Shown: one piece after another, positions 44,107 to 55,140 of the stretch
How positions within the stretch are numbered: position 1 is the first letter of the stretch
Layout of the letters: every line of letters starts with the position of its first letter
Origin: Steromphala cineraria
Lineage: Eukaryota > Mollusca > Gastropoda > Trochida > Trochidae
NCBI GenBank assembly: GCA_916613615.1
Contig: OU744730.1
Span: 3,875,582-3,939,581 of the forward strand
Direction of reading: 5' to 3'
DNA: 64,000 bases
The notes under the pieces: model-generated
Database searches by the model: none
What the model was told of the DNA's origin: nothing
The model's input: only the letters and a program-made list of their open reading frames with translations
Made by a program: the position numbers and the translations under genes

Positions 44107-44463
44107 CGGGGCAGTAGCACGTTTTTAGGGGGGATATAGGGTGATGTCAGGAAAATGAAAATTTATGGTTCCAATTGAAAGTCAACGCACTTGAAGTAAA
44201 TGGAGCAGTAATAATTCAAATATATAACGTAAAGTTTAGCCATGCCATTCCCTTTTCTTACACAAAATGAATAAAAGGTGTTCACACAAAAATGGCCGCC
44301 AATGGATTGTATGTGAATCTTCATACTTTGTTCTCTGACCATGGATGATTGGCTTGTGTAATGAGATTTTTGACACTGTCAATATAATACATTTAGCATT
44401 AGCTTACAATTATTAGTGAAAATTTTAAAATATAAAATTATCAAAAAACGTGCTACTGCCCCT
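44107..44463 (-). mobile_element. TTAA MITE copy j, inverted partner of copy i
   Basis: TTAA at 44103-44106; the right flank is TTCA. Its left terminus CGGGGCAGTAGCACGTTTTT carries the same unusual first base as the facing end of copy i, 33 bp away. Core AAAAATGGCCGCCAATGGAT. Confidence 0.92.
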
Positions 44464-44479
44464 TTCAATACATTTTGCT

Positions 44480-44660
44480 CTCAGGGTATCAAACAGCAAT
44501 CTGTGGGCGTAGAAGAAATAAGTAACAAGCGAAAATTACTCGTGGTCATTTTTGTGTGAACAACGGGACATTCATTCGCCTACATATTATCGTTTATAGG
44601 GATCCTTCAATATTTCAAAATTGTTTTGTTGCAATTGGTATTTATTTTTCCTTAGATCAC
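44480..44660 (+). mobile_element. Diverged relative of the TTAA MITE (partial)
   Basis: ACTCGTGGTCATTTTTGTGT followed by GAACAAC, then TTGCAATTGGTATTTATTTT, align with the two conserved internal blocks of the family. Ends are not clear. Confidence 0.45.
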
Positions 44661-45752
44661 TCAAGTGATCTTTTTTTCTAAAAACATCATAATGCAAATT
44701 CATTACAAAAAAACGAACGCAAATAATTAAATACACTCAAGAAGTTTTTAATCCATAACAATTCATATGTTTCTGATGACCAAATTCAATGAGAATTTCC
44801 TAAATGTGTACATAAGCATTGGTGTTATCTTTTTATTTCAGTTTTTTCAAGCTGTTATTTTTCGTCTTATCGAGTGAGGAAATACTTGTCTCAACTGTTA
44901 TTCGCAGCAGACATAAATTCGAGAAGAGGAAAAACTAATTCACTTGAATGCCAGTGCCAGTGTGTATTATCTAGTTTATTAGAAAAAAGGTAATGACTTA
45001 CATTAAAACATATTACCCGACCCTAATGTGTACTCGTTGGGCTGAAAACCAAGATTTCTGAAGTTGATTACGAACCTTTCCAATTTGACATCATTAGCGA
45101 AAACTTTATCATCGTTATCTTTTTAATATTTTTTAAATCGGAATCTTAGGATACATCAACTAATATCATGAATATATAAAATTAAAAAAAAATAAAATTC
45201 TAATCTACTTCTAAAATACTTTGACTTCTACATACTTTGAAATATGAATCTATATACTTTACGAAATATGTACTTTGAATCCCTTGAATTCTGGATAACT
45301 TGGATGTTTGATCCTGAACTGGTTGCAAGGAATATTTTACGTTCATTACGCAAATAGTGAAGGTCAAAGATATATATATTCGAATATCGAGATATTTTCC
45401 CCAATATCGGAACTTTTTTCTTTGTTACTCGAGAAAAAAGAAAGATATTGTTTGTTTATTAATTTATTTGTCAGATTGCTTGATCCGTATCTTATCTAAC
45501 TTACTGGTCGTACTTAAAGATTGCAGTTATATAAATAAAGGATATTACCTTGATTCAATCTTTCTAAGTGCATAAGATTGTATGTGGTAATACATCATGG
45601 TTCCGTATTCTTAAACATTTAACGCAAACTCGATGAGAAGTGAGAGCAATTAAGCTCCAATTAAAGCAACCACTTTAGGAAGCCATTAAACTTCGAGACA
45701 CTTAAAATCTAAAAGCGGAGAAATAAACAACACATTTCATCAGATTTGCAAA
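44661..45752. other. AT-rich intergenic DNA
   Basis: Nothing convincing is seen. Short open frames at 45308-45575 have no recognised features. Confidence 0.35.
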
Positions 45753-46085
45753 TCAGCGCCATTCTAAAGTAACTGTGATATAGTGCAATCGACTACCCCT
45801 CAGGAGACCTAAATGCACGTGTTCTGTAATGATTGGCTGATTTATCGCTCTGCCCAGTTTGATATCGCGAAGGCAGGATCTTATCGGTACTTTATATACC
45901 TCGATAGAACTTGACCCCCAGGATAGACCTCCTAGTGTAATTGAACCTGCATTAATCTTGAGCCAAATGTTTCCGTTCATCTGTAAAGGCACAGTGACAT
46001 GTATTGCTTGAAACTTGCCGATGAAGTGAAATTTATAAAAAGAGTTTGTAAACATTGTAATATCTCCATCAGAAACGAACTCCAA
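45753..46085 (-). CDS. Unidentified open reading frame, ~110 codons
   Basis: The residues IHVTVPLQMNGNIWLKINAG and SITLGGLSWGSSSIEVYKVP look like globular beta-rich protein rather than random translation. There is no ATG at its start (TTG follows a TAA), and I do not recognise a family. It could be an exon or a fragment of a mobile element; no splice evidence was found. Confidence 0.25.
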   Translation of the reverse strand: MEFVSDGDITMFTNSFYKFHFIGKFQAIHVTVPLQMNGNIWLKINAGSITLGGLSWGSSSIEVYKVPIRSCLRDIKLGRAINQPIITEHVHLGLLRGSRLHYITVTLEWR

Positions 46086-46440
46086 TTACTTTTGGCCTAC
46101 CATCATACTTTGAATATATCCTTCAGTTGAAAAAATGATCTCTCTCATGAATACCACCTTTTACTAAAATTATCAAAATTCATAAAAGAAGGCATTACTT
46201 CTGATCTTAACAAACCCCTTTATATACTTGTATATGTCATATCAATGTGTCATGTTTATATATTCTTTGAAATATATTATTTATTGTACAATATATTTAA
46301 ATTGTTCTCCATCTCACTTGTGTGAATTACGAAAATTCTGTTCTGTTCTGTTCGTTGGAAAGACATATGAATTCATAGACCTTACCCTACATAGAGGGAC
46401 TTTTTATAAATGTAGTATGGTAGGGTCTTTATAAAGAATA

Positions 46441-46650
46441 CTAAACGACGTCCCGTTTAATAACATTTTTATGAAACGAGCGAAAGTGAGTCAAATACCT
46501 ATTCCATTCACGAGTTTCATAAATATGTTATTAAATGGGACCGAGTTGAGTATTTTATTTATTACTGGCTTAATTACATGGTCAACACTATAAAGAAATT
46601 CGCCGACATCACCATCGTGGCCGACCCGCTGACATTGTGACGTCATACTT
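46441..46650 (+). mobile_element. Diverged relative of the CRE-bearing MITE
   Basis: A hairpin of about 30-bp arms (GTCCCGTTTAATAACAT with its complement near 46520) is followed by TTTATTACTGG. CCGACCCGCTGACATTGTGA follows, leading into one TGACGTCA (46638-46645). Order and words match the CRE-bearing family, with one CRE left. Confidence 0.5.
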
Positions 46651-48147
46651 AACGATTATGACATATGTGTCATAACATGGTAGATTTATCAAACAGCAAT
46701 ATCTTCAACGGGAGAGAAATAAAAGTGTATTATGTATTTCTAAAGCTAAGCGATATATGTTCCTGTGTTCAAAGGGATTGGCGCACGTGCTTTTCGGATA
46801 AACAAAGAAATCTCGCTAAAACAAAAATAGTCATTACCTATTGCAATACAAAGTATTTAAATCCAAAATGGCAGACAAACGTAACATGCAGAAAATTTAA
46901 GGCTAACAGCCCCTGAAACAAAATCTATATAGATCATGCAAGTCTACATTTTGTAGCAATCCAGATGACTGCGAAATAACCAATGCAGTGGAATTCTTTC
47001 AATATTTATTAATATTAATAATATATATAATTAATTGCATTTTAGAGTCAAGGAAAAGTAAGCTATGAGAAACAAGTTCCTTTTCTCTTATCATAAAGGG
47101 TGTTTACACTGAAATGGCAAGCCGCAGTGTTAAAAACTGCTACTTTGTACAGCTGCATTCCAAAAGTTTGTTCACCTGCTTGTGATCTTAGTGCAAATAT
47201 CATGTAATTTGGGTTTCGTTTTGACGTTCATAAAATAACTCCAGGACTACTTACAGAAGATCATCAATTGTCCATGTGTACACTATAACCATCCCCAAAC
47301 CATATTTCGGGATCGTCTTGTCACTGGTGCTGAATGTCGATATTTGGCATTGTTAAATAGACAGATGGAGTCATATTTGTTAAATTCGGATGTTCTTAAA
47401 TTTTCGATTTTAATCATCCATCCGTAGGGAAATAATAAGCACAGTTACGTTGCCTTTACGCAAAGGAACACATATGAATATATAAATATAAAGCAATATA
47501 AAGCTGTTGATCACTTATGAAGGATTTTGTAGAGCAAAATAGAAATCAGTGTTTTCAAAATGTTGACCCGTGGTCACTTCAATGACCTGCCAAATTTGTT
47601 ACAGCTATCTGCTAGGCATGATATACGAATATGTCAACGCAAACTGAATCTTAACTTATTCAATGACTGAATTTCATCATTATCGGTATCGTTTTCACAA
47701 TGATATGATGTCTCAAACCGTTACAAATCACATGATATTTGCACTAGAATACGAAGGTAAGTAACAAACTTAAGATATGCAGCTGTACTAGGACCGCGGT
47801 TTGCCAGTTTGAAATACGAGATAAGTAATCCCATAAAGACAGTAATTGTTATCTATGTGATCAAATTCGAAGAAATAAAAACAAAAACACAATGTGAAAC
47901 TATCCCTTATTAAGACATTGGGTGATATTAAACGAGTAGGAATATTTCCCTTTCGGAATGTACGAATACGTAGAGTTAAGAAGTAGAAGTTAGTTTCTCT
48001 CCACGTAACTCTCCTTGAGAAAATGAACAGGGGCCCCATGGGCCGAGGCCCATTATTTTCAAGGAATGGAGAGATGCGAGGGTATTATCTGACTCAAACT
48101 GCACTAAAATAAATGATTTTCACTAAAAACCTAATAGCTTAATACTT
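46651..48147. other. Intergenic DNA with one short dispersed block
   Basis: CATGCAAGTCTACATTTTGT (near 46937) recurs in altered form near 59100 and marks another old dispersed repeat. No gene is recognised. Near 47100-47140 the complement of a GCCATTTCAGTGTAAACACC core is visible. Confidence 0.35.
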
Positions 48148-48324
48148 AAGGAAGAGAAGAGTAATTCTATGGATGAACAATTTCCTTTATTGGACAGTAG
48201 CGACATTTCGGTATAGATTCTTATACCGTTTTCAAGCTTGGAAACGGTATAAGAATCTATACTGAAACGTCGCCACCATCCAATAAAGAAGTTGTTCATC
48301 CATAGAATTACTCTTGTCTTCCTT
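48148..48324. repeat. Head-to-head palindrome of the GAATCT-hairpin repeat (copies A1, A2)
   Basis: Two inverted ~88-bp arms meet at AAGCTT (48234-48239). Each arm contains a 20-nt hairpin (48209-48228 on minus, 48245-48264 on plus) with loop AGAATC, then AAACGTCGC (or AAATGTCGC). An AATAAAG word and TTGTTCATCCATAGAATTAC follow. The plus arm continues to CAACTTCTAGAATGCC near 48345. Confidence 0.88.
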
Positions 48325-48350
48325 ATACCATCAACTTCTAGAATGCCACT

Positions 48351-49132
48351 CAAACAGCTCAGCTTAATACTCATGGAATATCAATTGAAGAAATTGATGT
48401 CAAATGTAACGCCCATTGCAAAAAATGATGGAGCGAGAGAAATATAGGCATGTGTAATTAAATTAAGTGAAAATATCAAGCTACTGATGCCGAGAGCTAT
48501 TGTCCGTGAAAAATAAGATAATTTTACCACTTTTAAATTTAAGACATTCGGAACAACACAAAGTTTGAGGAGAAAACAAGACTTGCCAAACTTTTCTAGA
48601 TCGAGGAAGGTTCAATGTATGTGTTGTTCTTGGTGTAGGATTATATTGACGGTATCAGAATGGAAGTTATAGTGCTCCTGGATCTTAAACGTCAATATTT
48701 ATTATTACTTAAAATAAATACTTAAAATCAATGTGAAAATTTAATTGGGTGACATTCGTACTTTTTTGCAAAAATTTAAAAAAAATGAAAGTAAAGTAGC
48801 ATTTGAAATGGCTGGCGTGACATTAAGTATTTAATTTATCCTGCTATATATATTACTTTTGAAATTAAGAAAATGTGTGAAATCACTTTTTAAAATACCA
48901 TAGAAGAGGGCGGCAGATTGCTTTCAGCCCTCGTCTAATATGTTTAAATGACGAAATGTGTGGTAATTATTTGCTATTATTATGCTGATTTATTAAAAAA
49001 ACAAATTTCTCCAATGACGACATACAATGGAAATGAGGATGAGCACAATATATTTCTCTCCAAAGATTATATTTACGATGACTATATCTAGATTTGTAAA
49101 TTTCTGGATAAGGCGCCCTAAAATATCCATAT
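48351..49132. other. AT-rich intergenic DNA
   Basis: No gene or repeat is recognised. Confidence 0.35.
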
Positions 49133-49502
49133 TTATTACCTACGAGGGCAGTCATATCGAGGTTCATATTTTTCATATGTTGCCCTAGGGCAAATATCAC
49201 TTTTTCATTGTGACGTCACGTTTTCAAAAATGCTTTGACGTCACGGTTCACCTATGACGTCACAATATATACGGGTCGACGGCTTGTCGGCCCATGCTGA
49301 GATGTTGTTTTTGAGTGTTTACGTTAATTTTGGGACTTCGGTAATAAACAGAATATTATTTTCGTGCCAATGACACACTATGCTTACGACACTCGTGCCT
49401 AAATATCAGTATATCCCTCGCTCTCGCTCGGGAAACACCAATATTTAGGCACTCGTGTCGTAAACATAGTATGTCATGGACACTCATATAATATCCTCTA
49501 TA
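49133..49502 (+). mobile_element. CRE-bearing MITE, copy 3
   Basis: Starts TTATTACCTACGAGGGCAG and ends at AATATCCTCTAT, as copy 1 does on the other strand. TGACGTCA occurs at 49211-49218, 49236-49243 and 49255-49262. The terminal hairpin lies at about 49363-49480 (GACACACTATGCTTACGACA facing its complement). About 370 bp, non-coding. Confidence 0.85.
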
Positions 49503-49879
49503 ACTTTTAGTTTGTTACCATGGATATTCAAAGAGCGCTCACAGTGGAGCACATTACTATTATCAATGAATTCGAGTGGATACATGCACTGTATGACACT
49601 TTCACACATACCGGAAGTGCAAATCCGTGTCAACATTTACTGTGTTCCTTCTGGGAACGATTGCAATCTGACCACCACAGATGAAAGTTTATAAAAGCTG
49701 GAAATGTGTCCGATGTGAATTCCTATTTTAACGACGGATTAAACAGGAGCGCATGTCAAAACTGACCTATTGTTTTCATATTTTGACCTTCCTGTGACCC
49801 TAACGTCCAACAATTACTCTCTGTCTTCCATTCAAAACAATTTGAATATTTGAAAACATGTTCATAATGATAAAACTTC
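49503..49879. other. Intergenic DNA, no gene seen
   Basis: A 72-codon open frame (49476-49694) overlaps the MITE end and is not considered a gene. Confidence 0.3.
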
Positions 49880-50505
49880 CCACACATAGGGTGTGTTTTC
49901 AGTGTAGTGAGAGTGTTGAGAATGAAAGACATGTACCGTTACATTGCTCTATATGTATGATGAGCTGCGAGGTTGTATGAAAATGTCTGCATGTTTTAGC
50001 TATCCCAACTCTCTTTAGCTCTGTGATGAGGATAAATTAATTTTACTTTTTAAGAATAATGTTTATTTTACTGCCAAAACCTTACAACAAAAACACATTT
50101 TATATGGATAGTTTTATCTCTTATATATGTACATATATTCTATGTAGTTTTAGTATCTGCTTGTTCTCATACTCAATTTTATTCATAGTCTCTCATAACC
50201 CTTAAAGGGTGGCTCATTATAATGCTATTTTACAATGTCAATTTCTATGTATCTTATGTGAGGTCATCTCCCTACGCAGAGCCTAAAAGGCCAGTTTCCA
50301 AACTGTCATTTTATGCCTTGCTGCAGAGACTCTACTTTTCTGTGCTGCTATAGTGCCCCTACAGACTAGAGAGCAAGCACAGAAAACTCAAGGCTATGCA
50401 GCAGGGCATAAAACTGACAGTTTGGTAAATGGCCTTTTAGGCTCTGCGTAGGAAGATGATGTGAGGTGAGACTTAAACAAACAATCTGTCTGTCTGTCAT
50501 AAACT
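49880..50505 (+). pseudogene. 3' end of a LINE with (TCTG)n tail, split by a MULE-like MITE
   Basis: The plus strand encodes VENERHVPLHCSIC, a zinc-knuckle tail of a non-LTR reverse transcriptase, then decayed C-terminal residues. The 3' UTR (CATAACCCTTAAAGGGTGGC, then GAGACTTAAACAAACAATC, then TCTGTCTGTCTG) is shared with 52900-53040. The MITE at 50265-50458 interrupts this UTR. Confidence 0.8.
50265..50458. mobile_element. MULE-like MITE with perfect 9-bp target duplication
   Basis: This 194-bp element has ~60-bp terminal inverted repeats (CATCTCCCTACGCAGAGCCT / CATCTTCCTACGCAGAGCCT inward). ATGTGAGGT is duplicated exactly at 50256-50264 and 50459-50467. A 9-bp duplication with long TIRs is characteristic of the Mutator-like superfamily. 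The uninterrupted LINE tail at 52900-53040 serves as the empty-site comparison. Confidence 0.93.
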
Positions 50506-50668
50506 GAAGTACAAAATAAAGTACACCTCAGTTACTTTCGATTTATTAATTATGTAATTGACATGTGATGTAATTGATTACCGCATGATCAATATAGCCT
50601 ATACTTGCACGTTAAAACGAATAATTTGGTGTTGTCTTGTTGATTGTTTACCAAAATATCTTTGTTCA

Positions 50669-50735
50669 GTGAGTGAGTGGGTGAGTTATTGTTTTACGCC
50701 GCTTGGGCAATATTGCATCCATTAGCGGCGTGTAT
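50669..50735 (+). repeat. GAGTGAG...ACGCCGC...CAATATT repeat, copy 1
   Basis: GTGAGTGAGTGGGTGAG, then TTTTACGCCGCTTGGGCAAT, then ATTAGCGGCG. A sister copy lies at 63447-63515. From memory, repeats of this form are widespread in mollusc genomes; the SINE or MITE nature is not proven here. Confidence 0.65.
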
Positions 50736-50923
50736 CTTTATTTTATGTAGTCAGGGATAAACTAAAAAATGGGCGTGTAATGTGTATTGAAGTATGTTAG
50801 TGAGTGGTGATGTGGAGGATAGATGCATGAATGTCACTGAATGCAAAGAACTAGGTGTATATGTATAATATGTGGTGCTCGGGCATGTGTGAATGAACAT
50901 GTGTATTTAAGGTAAACAATTAT

Positions 50924-50990
50924 TTTATCTATATTTTATCTATATTTTATCTATATTTTATCTTTATTTTATCTATATTTTATCGGTTTT
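50924..50990 (+). repeat. (TATATTTTATC)n 11-bp repeat
   Basis: About five to six units, one carrying TTTATTTTATC. Confidence 0.9.
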
Positions 50991-52540
50991 TATCTGTGTC
51001 ATATAAAGTGTCATATCGGCCTCCTGAGGCCTGGTGTTTGTAATTCACCCTGTTATAAATGTGTATAAATGTAACATATGACACTGTAAAAAACTATATT
51101 ATTATTTTTTATTATCATTTACATCAACCCCCACCATATTTGAAATGTTGTAAATGTGTGAATAATGAGGCTCATATCTTGTTTCTTACATAAGATACAA
51201 CTTACGAACCTATTATTTTTACAGTTTTGTTTTACAAAAGAAAGCATTTTTATGTATGGCAGTCTTGACTATTGTTCTTCTTTTTTTGTTTTCCCACCTC
51301 GATCAATGTCTACCTACATAATATTTTTGAATCTTAAAATTTGATAAATAGTAAACAACTTTAATTATTTCTTATATTAGATTTATACAATAAATGGCGT
51401 TCTTGAGAGGCATGCATGAGTAAATGTAAATGATCTGATGTTTCTTTATTCCAACGAAAGGGCTATAATGACGAATACTTCGAATCCCTCTTTATTTTCA
51501 TAATAAAGAAGTCGTAATCCAAAATAACATCTTATACAAACATATCTACTTTCGATGTATGTCTATAGCGAAATGATTGTAATCGTGCAATAAATAACGG
51601 AAACCAAAACAACCACCCAAAACTGTATGCATAAACCTCTGATAGAGTTCCACCTTGATACAAATTGGAACAGTAAATTTCACCAATGCATTCCCGGTTT
51701 ATCACAAATCACGATATATCTTCTCCCGAGTGAAATAAGGCGATAATTAGTTCTCTAGGAGAGGTGCGAATCAGCCAGGAGGATAAACCAGCTTATAGGC
51801 GCTCTTTATTCCCGATTGTCGATTTGGGAAGGGGAGTTAGGGGTGGGGGTACTTTATTTCCCATTGTCAATTTGGTAGGGAGTGTTTTGGTTGGGGTAAT
51901 GATGTATTACACCCCGAGAAACTGTGAAAACAGGTGGTCGAGTCCACTCACACGAAAGGAAGTACCGTACTTCCTCTGATACAACCCGAACTGCAAATAT
52001 AAGCGGATTGTGATTAGAAACCGGAAGTTCATGGATACTGAAGTACACGTGTACGTCCTTCTTCTCGACTCGGTATCAACTAGGAGCCTTCTATACAGTC
52101 TAGAATACACAGATGAAATGAAATATCTGGCCCACTAAAATTTTAAAAATGTTTCTGTACATTCAGGCAAAAATGATGCGATGACGCGGATTTTTAAAAT
52201 GATTTTTATTATTGAACATGGAAAAAAAGAAAATCAATAAATATAATCTTTGAATAACTTTTTCACTGCGTCTTTGAAAGCACTCATGGACAGAAACAAG
52301 TTACATTTTTAGAGCCTGCATTTCAATATTTGTTTAGAGCACAGGACTAAATTCTAATTTGTCCTCTTGTCAACAACTTGAAAAAAGGCTTGATGCGGGG
52401 GAAAACCGGAAACAAATTACTTTTTTCTAGGCCTCTAAGGATATAAAGAGAAGAAATGAAGTTATAGCATGCTATCCATATTTCATTGACTCAAATCTTA
52501 AATTAAGGTAAATCAAAGGCCAAGAAAAGCGTTCCGCATC
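50991..52540. other. AT-rich DNA with a small G-rich direct repeat
   Basis: About 51805-51900 holds two ~47-bp copies of TTTATTCCCGATTGTCGATT (second copy diverged), each ending in G-rich words. No gene is recognised. Confidence 0.35.
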
Positions 52541-52615
52541 GTTATGAAAATAATATAGGCCTATATTATATATTACATGTATATATTATATAGTATATGT
52601 TATATACCATATATA

Positions 52616-52690
52616 TTACATGTATATCATATATCATATATCATATATCATATATCATATATCATATATCATATATCATATATCATATAT
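52616..52690 (+). repeat. (CATATAT)n heptamer microsatellite
   Basis: About nine perfect CATATAT units, preceded by AT-rich tracts from 52555. Confidence 0.93.
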
Positions 52691-52899
52691 TGAATATTTA
52701 CATTTTTCACTGGTTAAATTCATTTCGGAACGGAACGCTAGATTTGGCTTTCTTGTAAGATGCAACGTTTAACCCGGTAAACACATACACATATTCACTC
52801 ATTCTTAGCTATATACATGTATTGTATTACTTTTAACATAATGTATTATATTGCAATGGTGTTTATATTTATTTACAGGTAATCTATTGTTACCTAGTA

Positions 52900-53040
52900 A
52901 TGTGTACATATTTAAACACTATAGTCTTTCGTAACCCTAAATGGGTGGCTCACTGTTTTAAATTGTATCTGTATATATATGTATCTATTTTAACTATGTA
53001 TTTTGAAGTGAGACTTAAATAAATTATCTGTCTGTGTGTC
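52900..53040 (+). repeat. LINE 3' UTR and (TCTG)n tail
   Basis: TCGTAACCCTAAATGGGTGG and GTGAGACTTAAATAAATTAT then TCTGTCTGTGTGTCTGTCT match the LINE tail at 50160-50505. It directly abuts another LINE fragment. Confidence 0.75.
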
Positions 53041-53554
53041 TGTCTACACAGAAATCAACTTCGAAAGCAAACAGGGCTTATATTCGAGGAAAGAATCATA
53101 TAAAAGATCATTTTTGCCATCTTCTGTGTTAGAATGGAATATGCTAGATAATGAAACTAGAAACGTAGATTCCGTTGCTTCGTTTAAAAAACACTTTGAT
53201 CGAAATGTATCATGTAATGTGCATCATGTCTTCAGAAATATTGGAACACAAACCAACCAAATTATCCACTGTAAATTAAGACTTGGCTGCAGCAATCTAA
53301 ACGAACATAAATTTGATCGTTTTTTACAAAATATGTCAACTTGCACTTGCGGTCATCATTATGAAGATGTCATTCATTATTTATGTATCTGTCCAAATTA
53401 CACAACATTTCGGTCAGAGTGTTTTTTCTACGTCAAGGGTTATGATGTTCAAACTATATTATTTGGCAACTACTCTTTTATTGAGGATATCAACCTAAAA
53501 ATTTTAAAATCTGTTAATGACTATTTTACCCTTACAAACCGCTTTTCTAGTTAA
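53041..53554 (+). pseudogene. C-terminal domain of a CR1/L2-like LINE
   Basis: About 170 residues: SFLPSSVLEWNMLDNETRNV, LRLGCSNLNEHKFDRFL, then the zinc-knuckle tail CTCGHHYEDVIHYLCICP and a C-terminus ending LTNRFSS. The layout matches the last domain of the LINE at 12822-15776 (LGCSDLNSHLFDRGL), so the two belong to related families. No reverse transcriptase core is present. Confidence 0.85.
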
Positions 53555-53929
53555 ATTAATCCCTTTCTTTTGGAATAAATATTGTTTAAACCATATTCGA
53601 GGAAATACGGTGTTGAATAAACTTTTTTATGCAATAAGCGAGAGACAGAGCCAGAGAGGGGTATATATATTTTTTCATAATAAGAAGAAGAGAAGAAGAC
53701 GAAATATATTTTATTAATGTGTTTAACATCGTAATGCATAACATAATACTGTTTAAAAACCAATCCGATCGAAAGGCCTATGAGACACAAGTTGACATAT
53801 TGTTACAATATATTATCAAAATATGTTATTTTTAAAAAAGTAAATGGGGTAAAATGTTTTACGGTGGCATGAAATCTCTTCGTCGTTGAAACATTAGATT
53901 AATTAATACAGAGAGTAATAACAAACTAG

Positions 53930-54120
53930 CTAATAACTAAATAACACAGCTGTTCAACTGGTGAACGATTACAAAAAGAGGGATCTGGATCACTTATTGT
54001 GTTCCATAAATCATATCTTAAATTAGAATAAAACTTAAAGTTAATAAGAAAATGAGTTTCATCTTCGATGGTTTTTAAGTCACAATATTTACAAATTCTT
54101 TTATAGTGATAAGAACCTTA
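53930..54120 (-). pseudogene. Small LINE C-terminal fragment
   Basis: The minus strand encodes RICKYCDLKTIEDETHFLI followed by YSNLRYDLW. The C..C....E.E.HFL pattern is that of the non-LTR zinc-knuckle tail; its last cysteine is lost. Confidence 0.6.
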
Positions 54121-54420
54121 TATTTCAAACCACTGAATCTAGGACATTATCACAAAAAAACCTCGACAGCATAACAAATACATGCAACGATGATATTTTG
54201 AAATTGAAACGCTTTAAGTTTCAGATCTAATGATTTTTAGTTGGAACATTCCACTTTGAAGGCTGTCTAACTTTAAGCCACTGGGGCATGAAAATGTTTT
54301 GATAAGACTGTAGGCATTGTTCCATGTAGGCATTAGTGAACGCCACCACAGAGATTGGAAATAGGACTTGGTAACGGAATAATCGTGTTCTCCAAAGCCC
54401 GGATGTATCAATCAGTCACT

Positions 54421-54540
54421 TGCTTGACAACGACATTAGAATCTATGTCGAAACGTCGCTTACACAGAATAAAGAAGTTGTTCATTCATAAGAATTGTCC
54501 TTATTGTTCATCACACCAACTTCCAGAATGCCAATCAAAG
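54421..54540 (+). repeat. GAATCT-hairpin repeat, copy B
   Basis: GCTTGACAA, then the 20-nt hairpin CGACATTAGAATCTATGTCG (54431-54450), then AAACGTCGC, AATAAAGAAGTTGTTCAT and CACACCAACTTCCAGAATGC. Same order as the palindrome at 48.2 kb. Confidence 0.82.
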
Positions 54541-54655
54541 AAGTCTTCTAACGGCGTGTTCATGCTCTCGCCGATGTCAAAACAAATGACGTAATACGTG
54601 CGAACACGAAGTACACGGCGATAACTGTCAATGCACAATTAGAGTGATTAGAGGT

Positions 54656-54710
54656 AAGGAGGGGTGGTGGGAGGGGGAGAGGGGGGGGGGGGTTGTAAAA
54701 GGGGGAGGGG
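54656..54710 (+). other. G-tract cluster, possible G-quadruplex
   Basis: Many G runs of 3 to 12 within 55 bp (GGGGTGGTGGGAGGGGGAGA, then a 12-G run, then GGGGGAGGGG). Confidence 0.7.
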
Positions 54711-54730
54711 ACAATCGCAGGTGTATTTTA

Positions 54731-55140
54731 CAACAGACAGACAGATATACTTTATTAAAGTATCACAATAATCTCACACAAAAAAAGCCGGTATATCATA
54801 TTATATGACAAGTAGGTCCACACATATAATACATTTTTATGTAGGTCAAAATGTACATACATCCAGCCTTAATATATAAAGGGTATATGAGACACTGGTC
54901 CTTTTACGTGCAAGGCGAAAAGGAGGGCCAAAACGATAAGGTAACTATAGTATTATATGTTTAAAAGTTGTAACAAGTTGAGAAATTATTCGCTCAGTTA
55001 GAAGCATGCAGCTAAATAAGTTAAGGTAAAGGGAATCTGATGATATAAGAGCATTGGTAAGTTGTAACTCGTTTTCGAACGCGAAAATATCTAACAAAAT
55101 TAGAAATTCAGATATTAAAGCAAAATGGCAATTCAAACGA
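54731..55140 (-). repeat. Possible LINE 3' end on the minus strand
   Basis: ACAGACAGACAG at 54731-54742 followed by ATATACTTTATTAAAGTATC reads on the minus strand as ...ATAAAGTATATCTGTCTGTCTG, like the (TCTG)n LINE tails above. The body is too decayed to identify. Confidence 0.4.
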
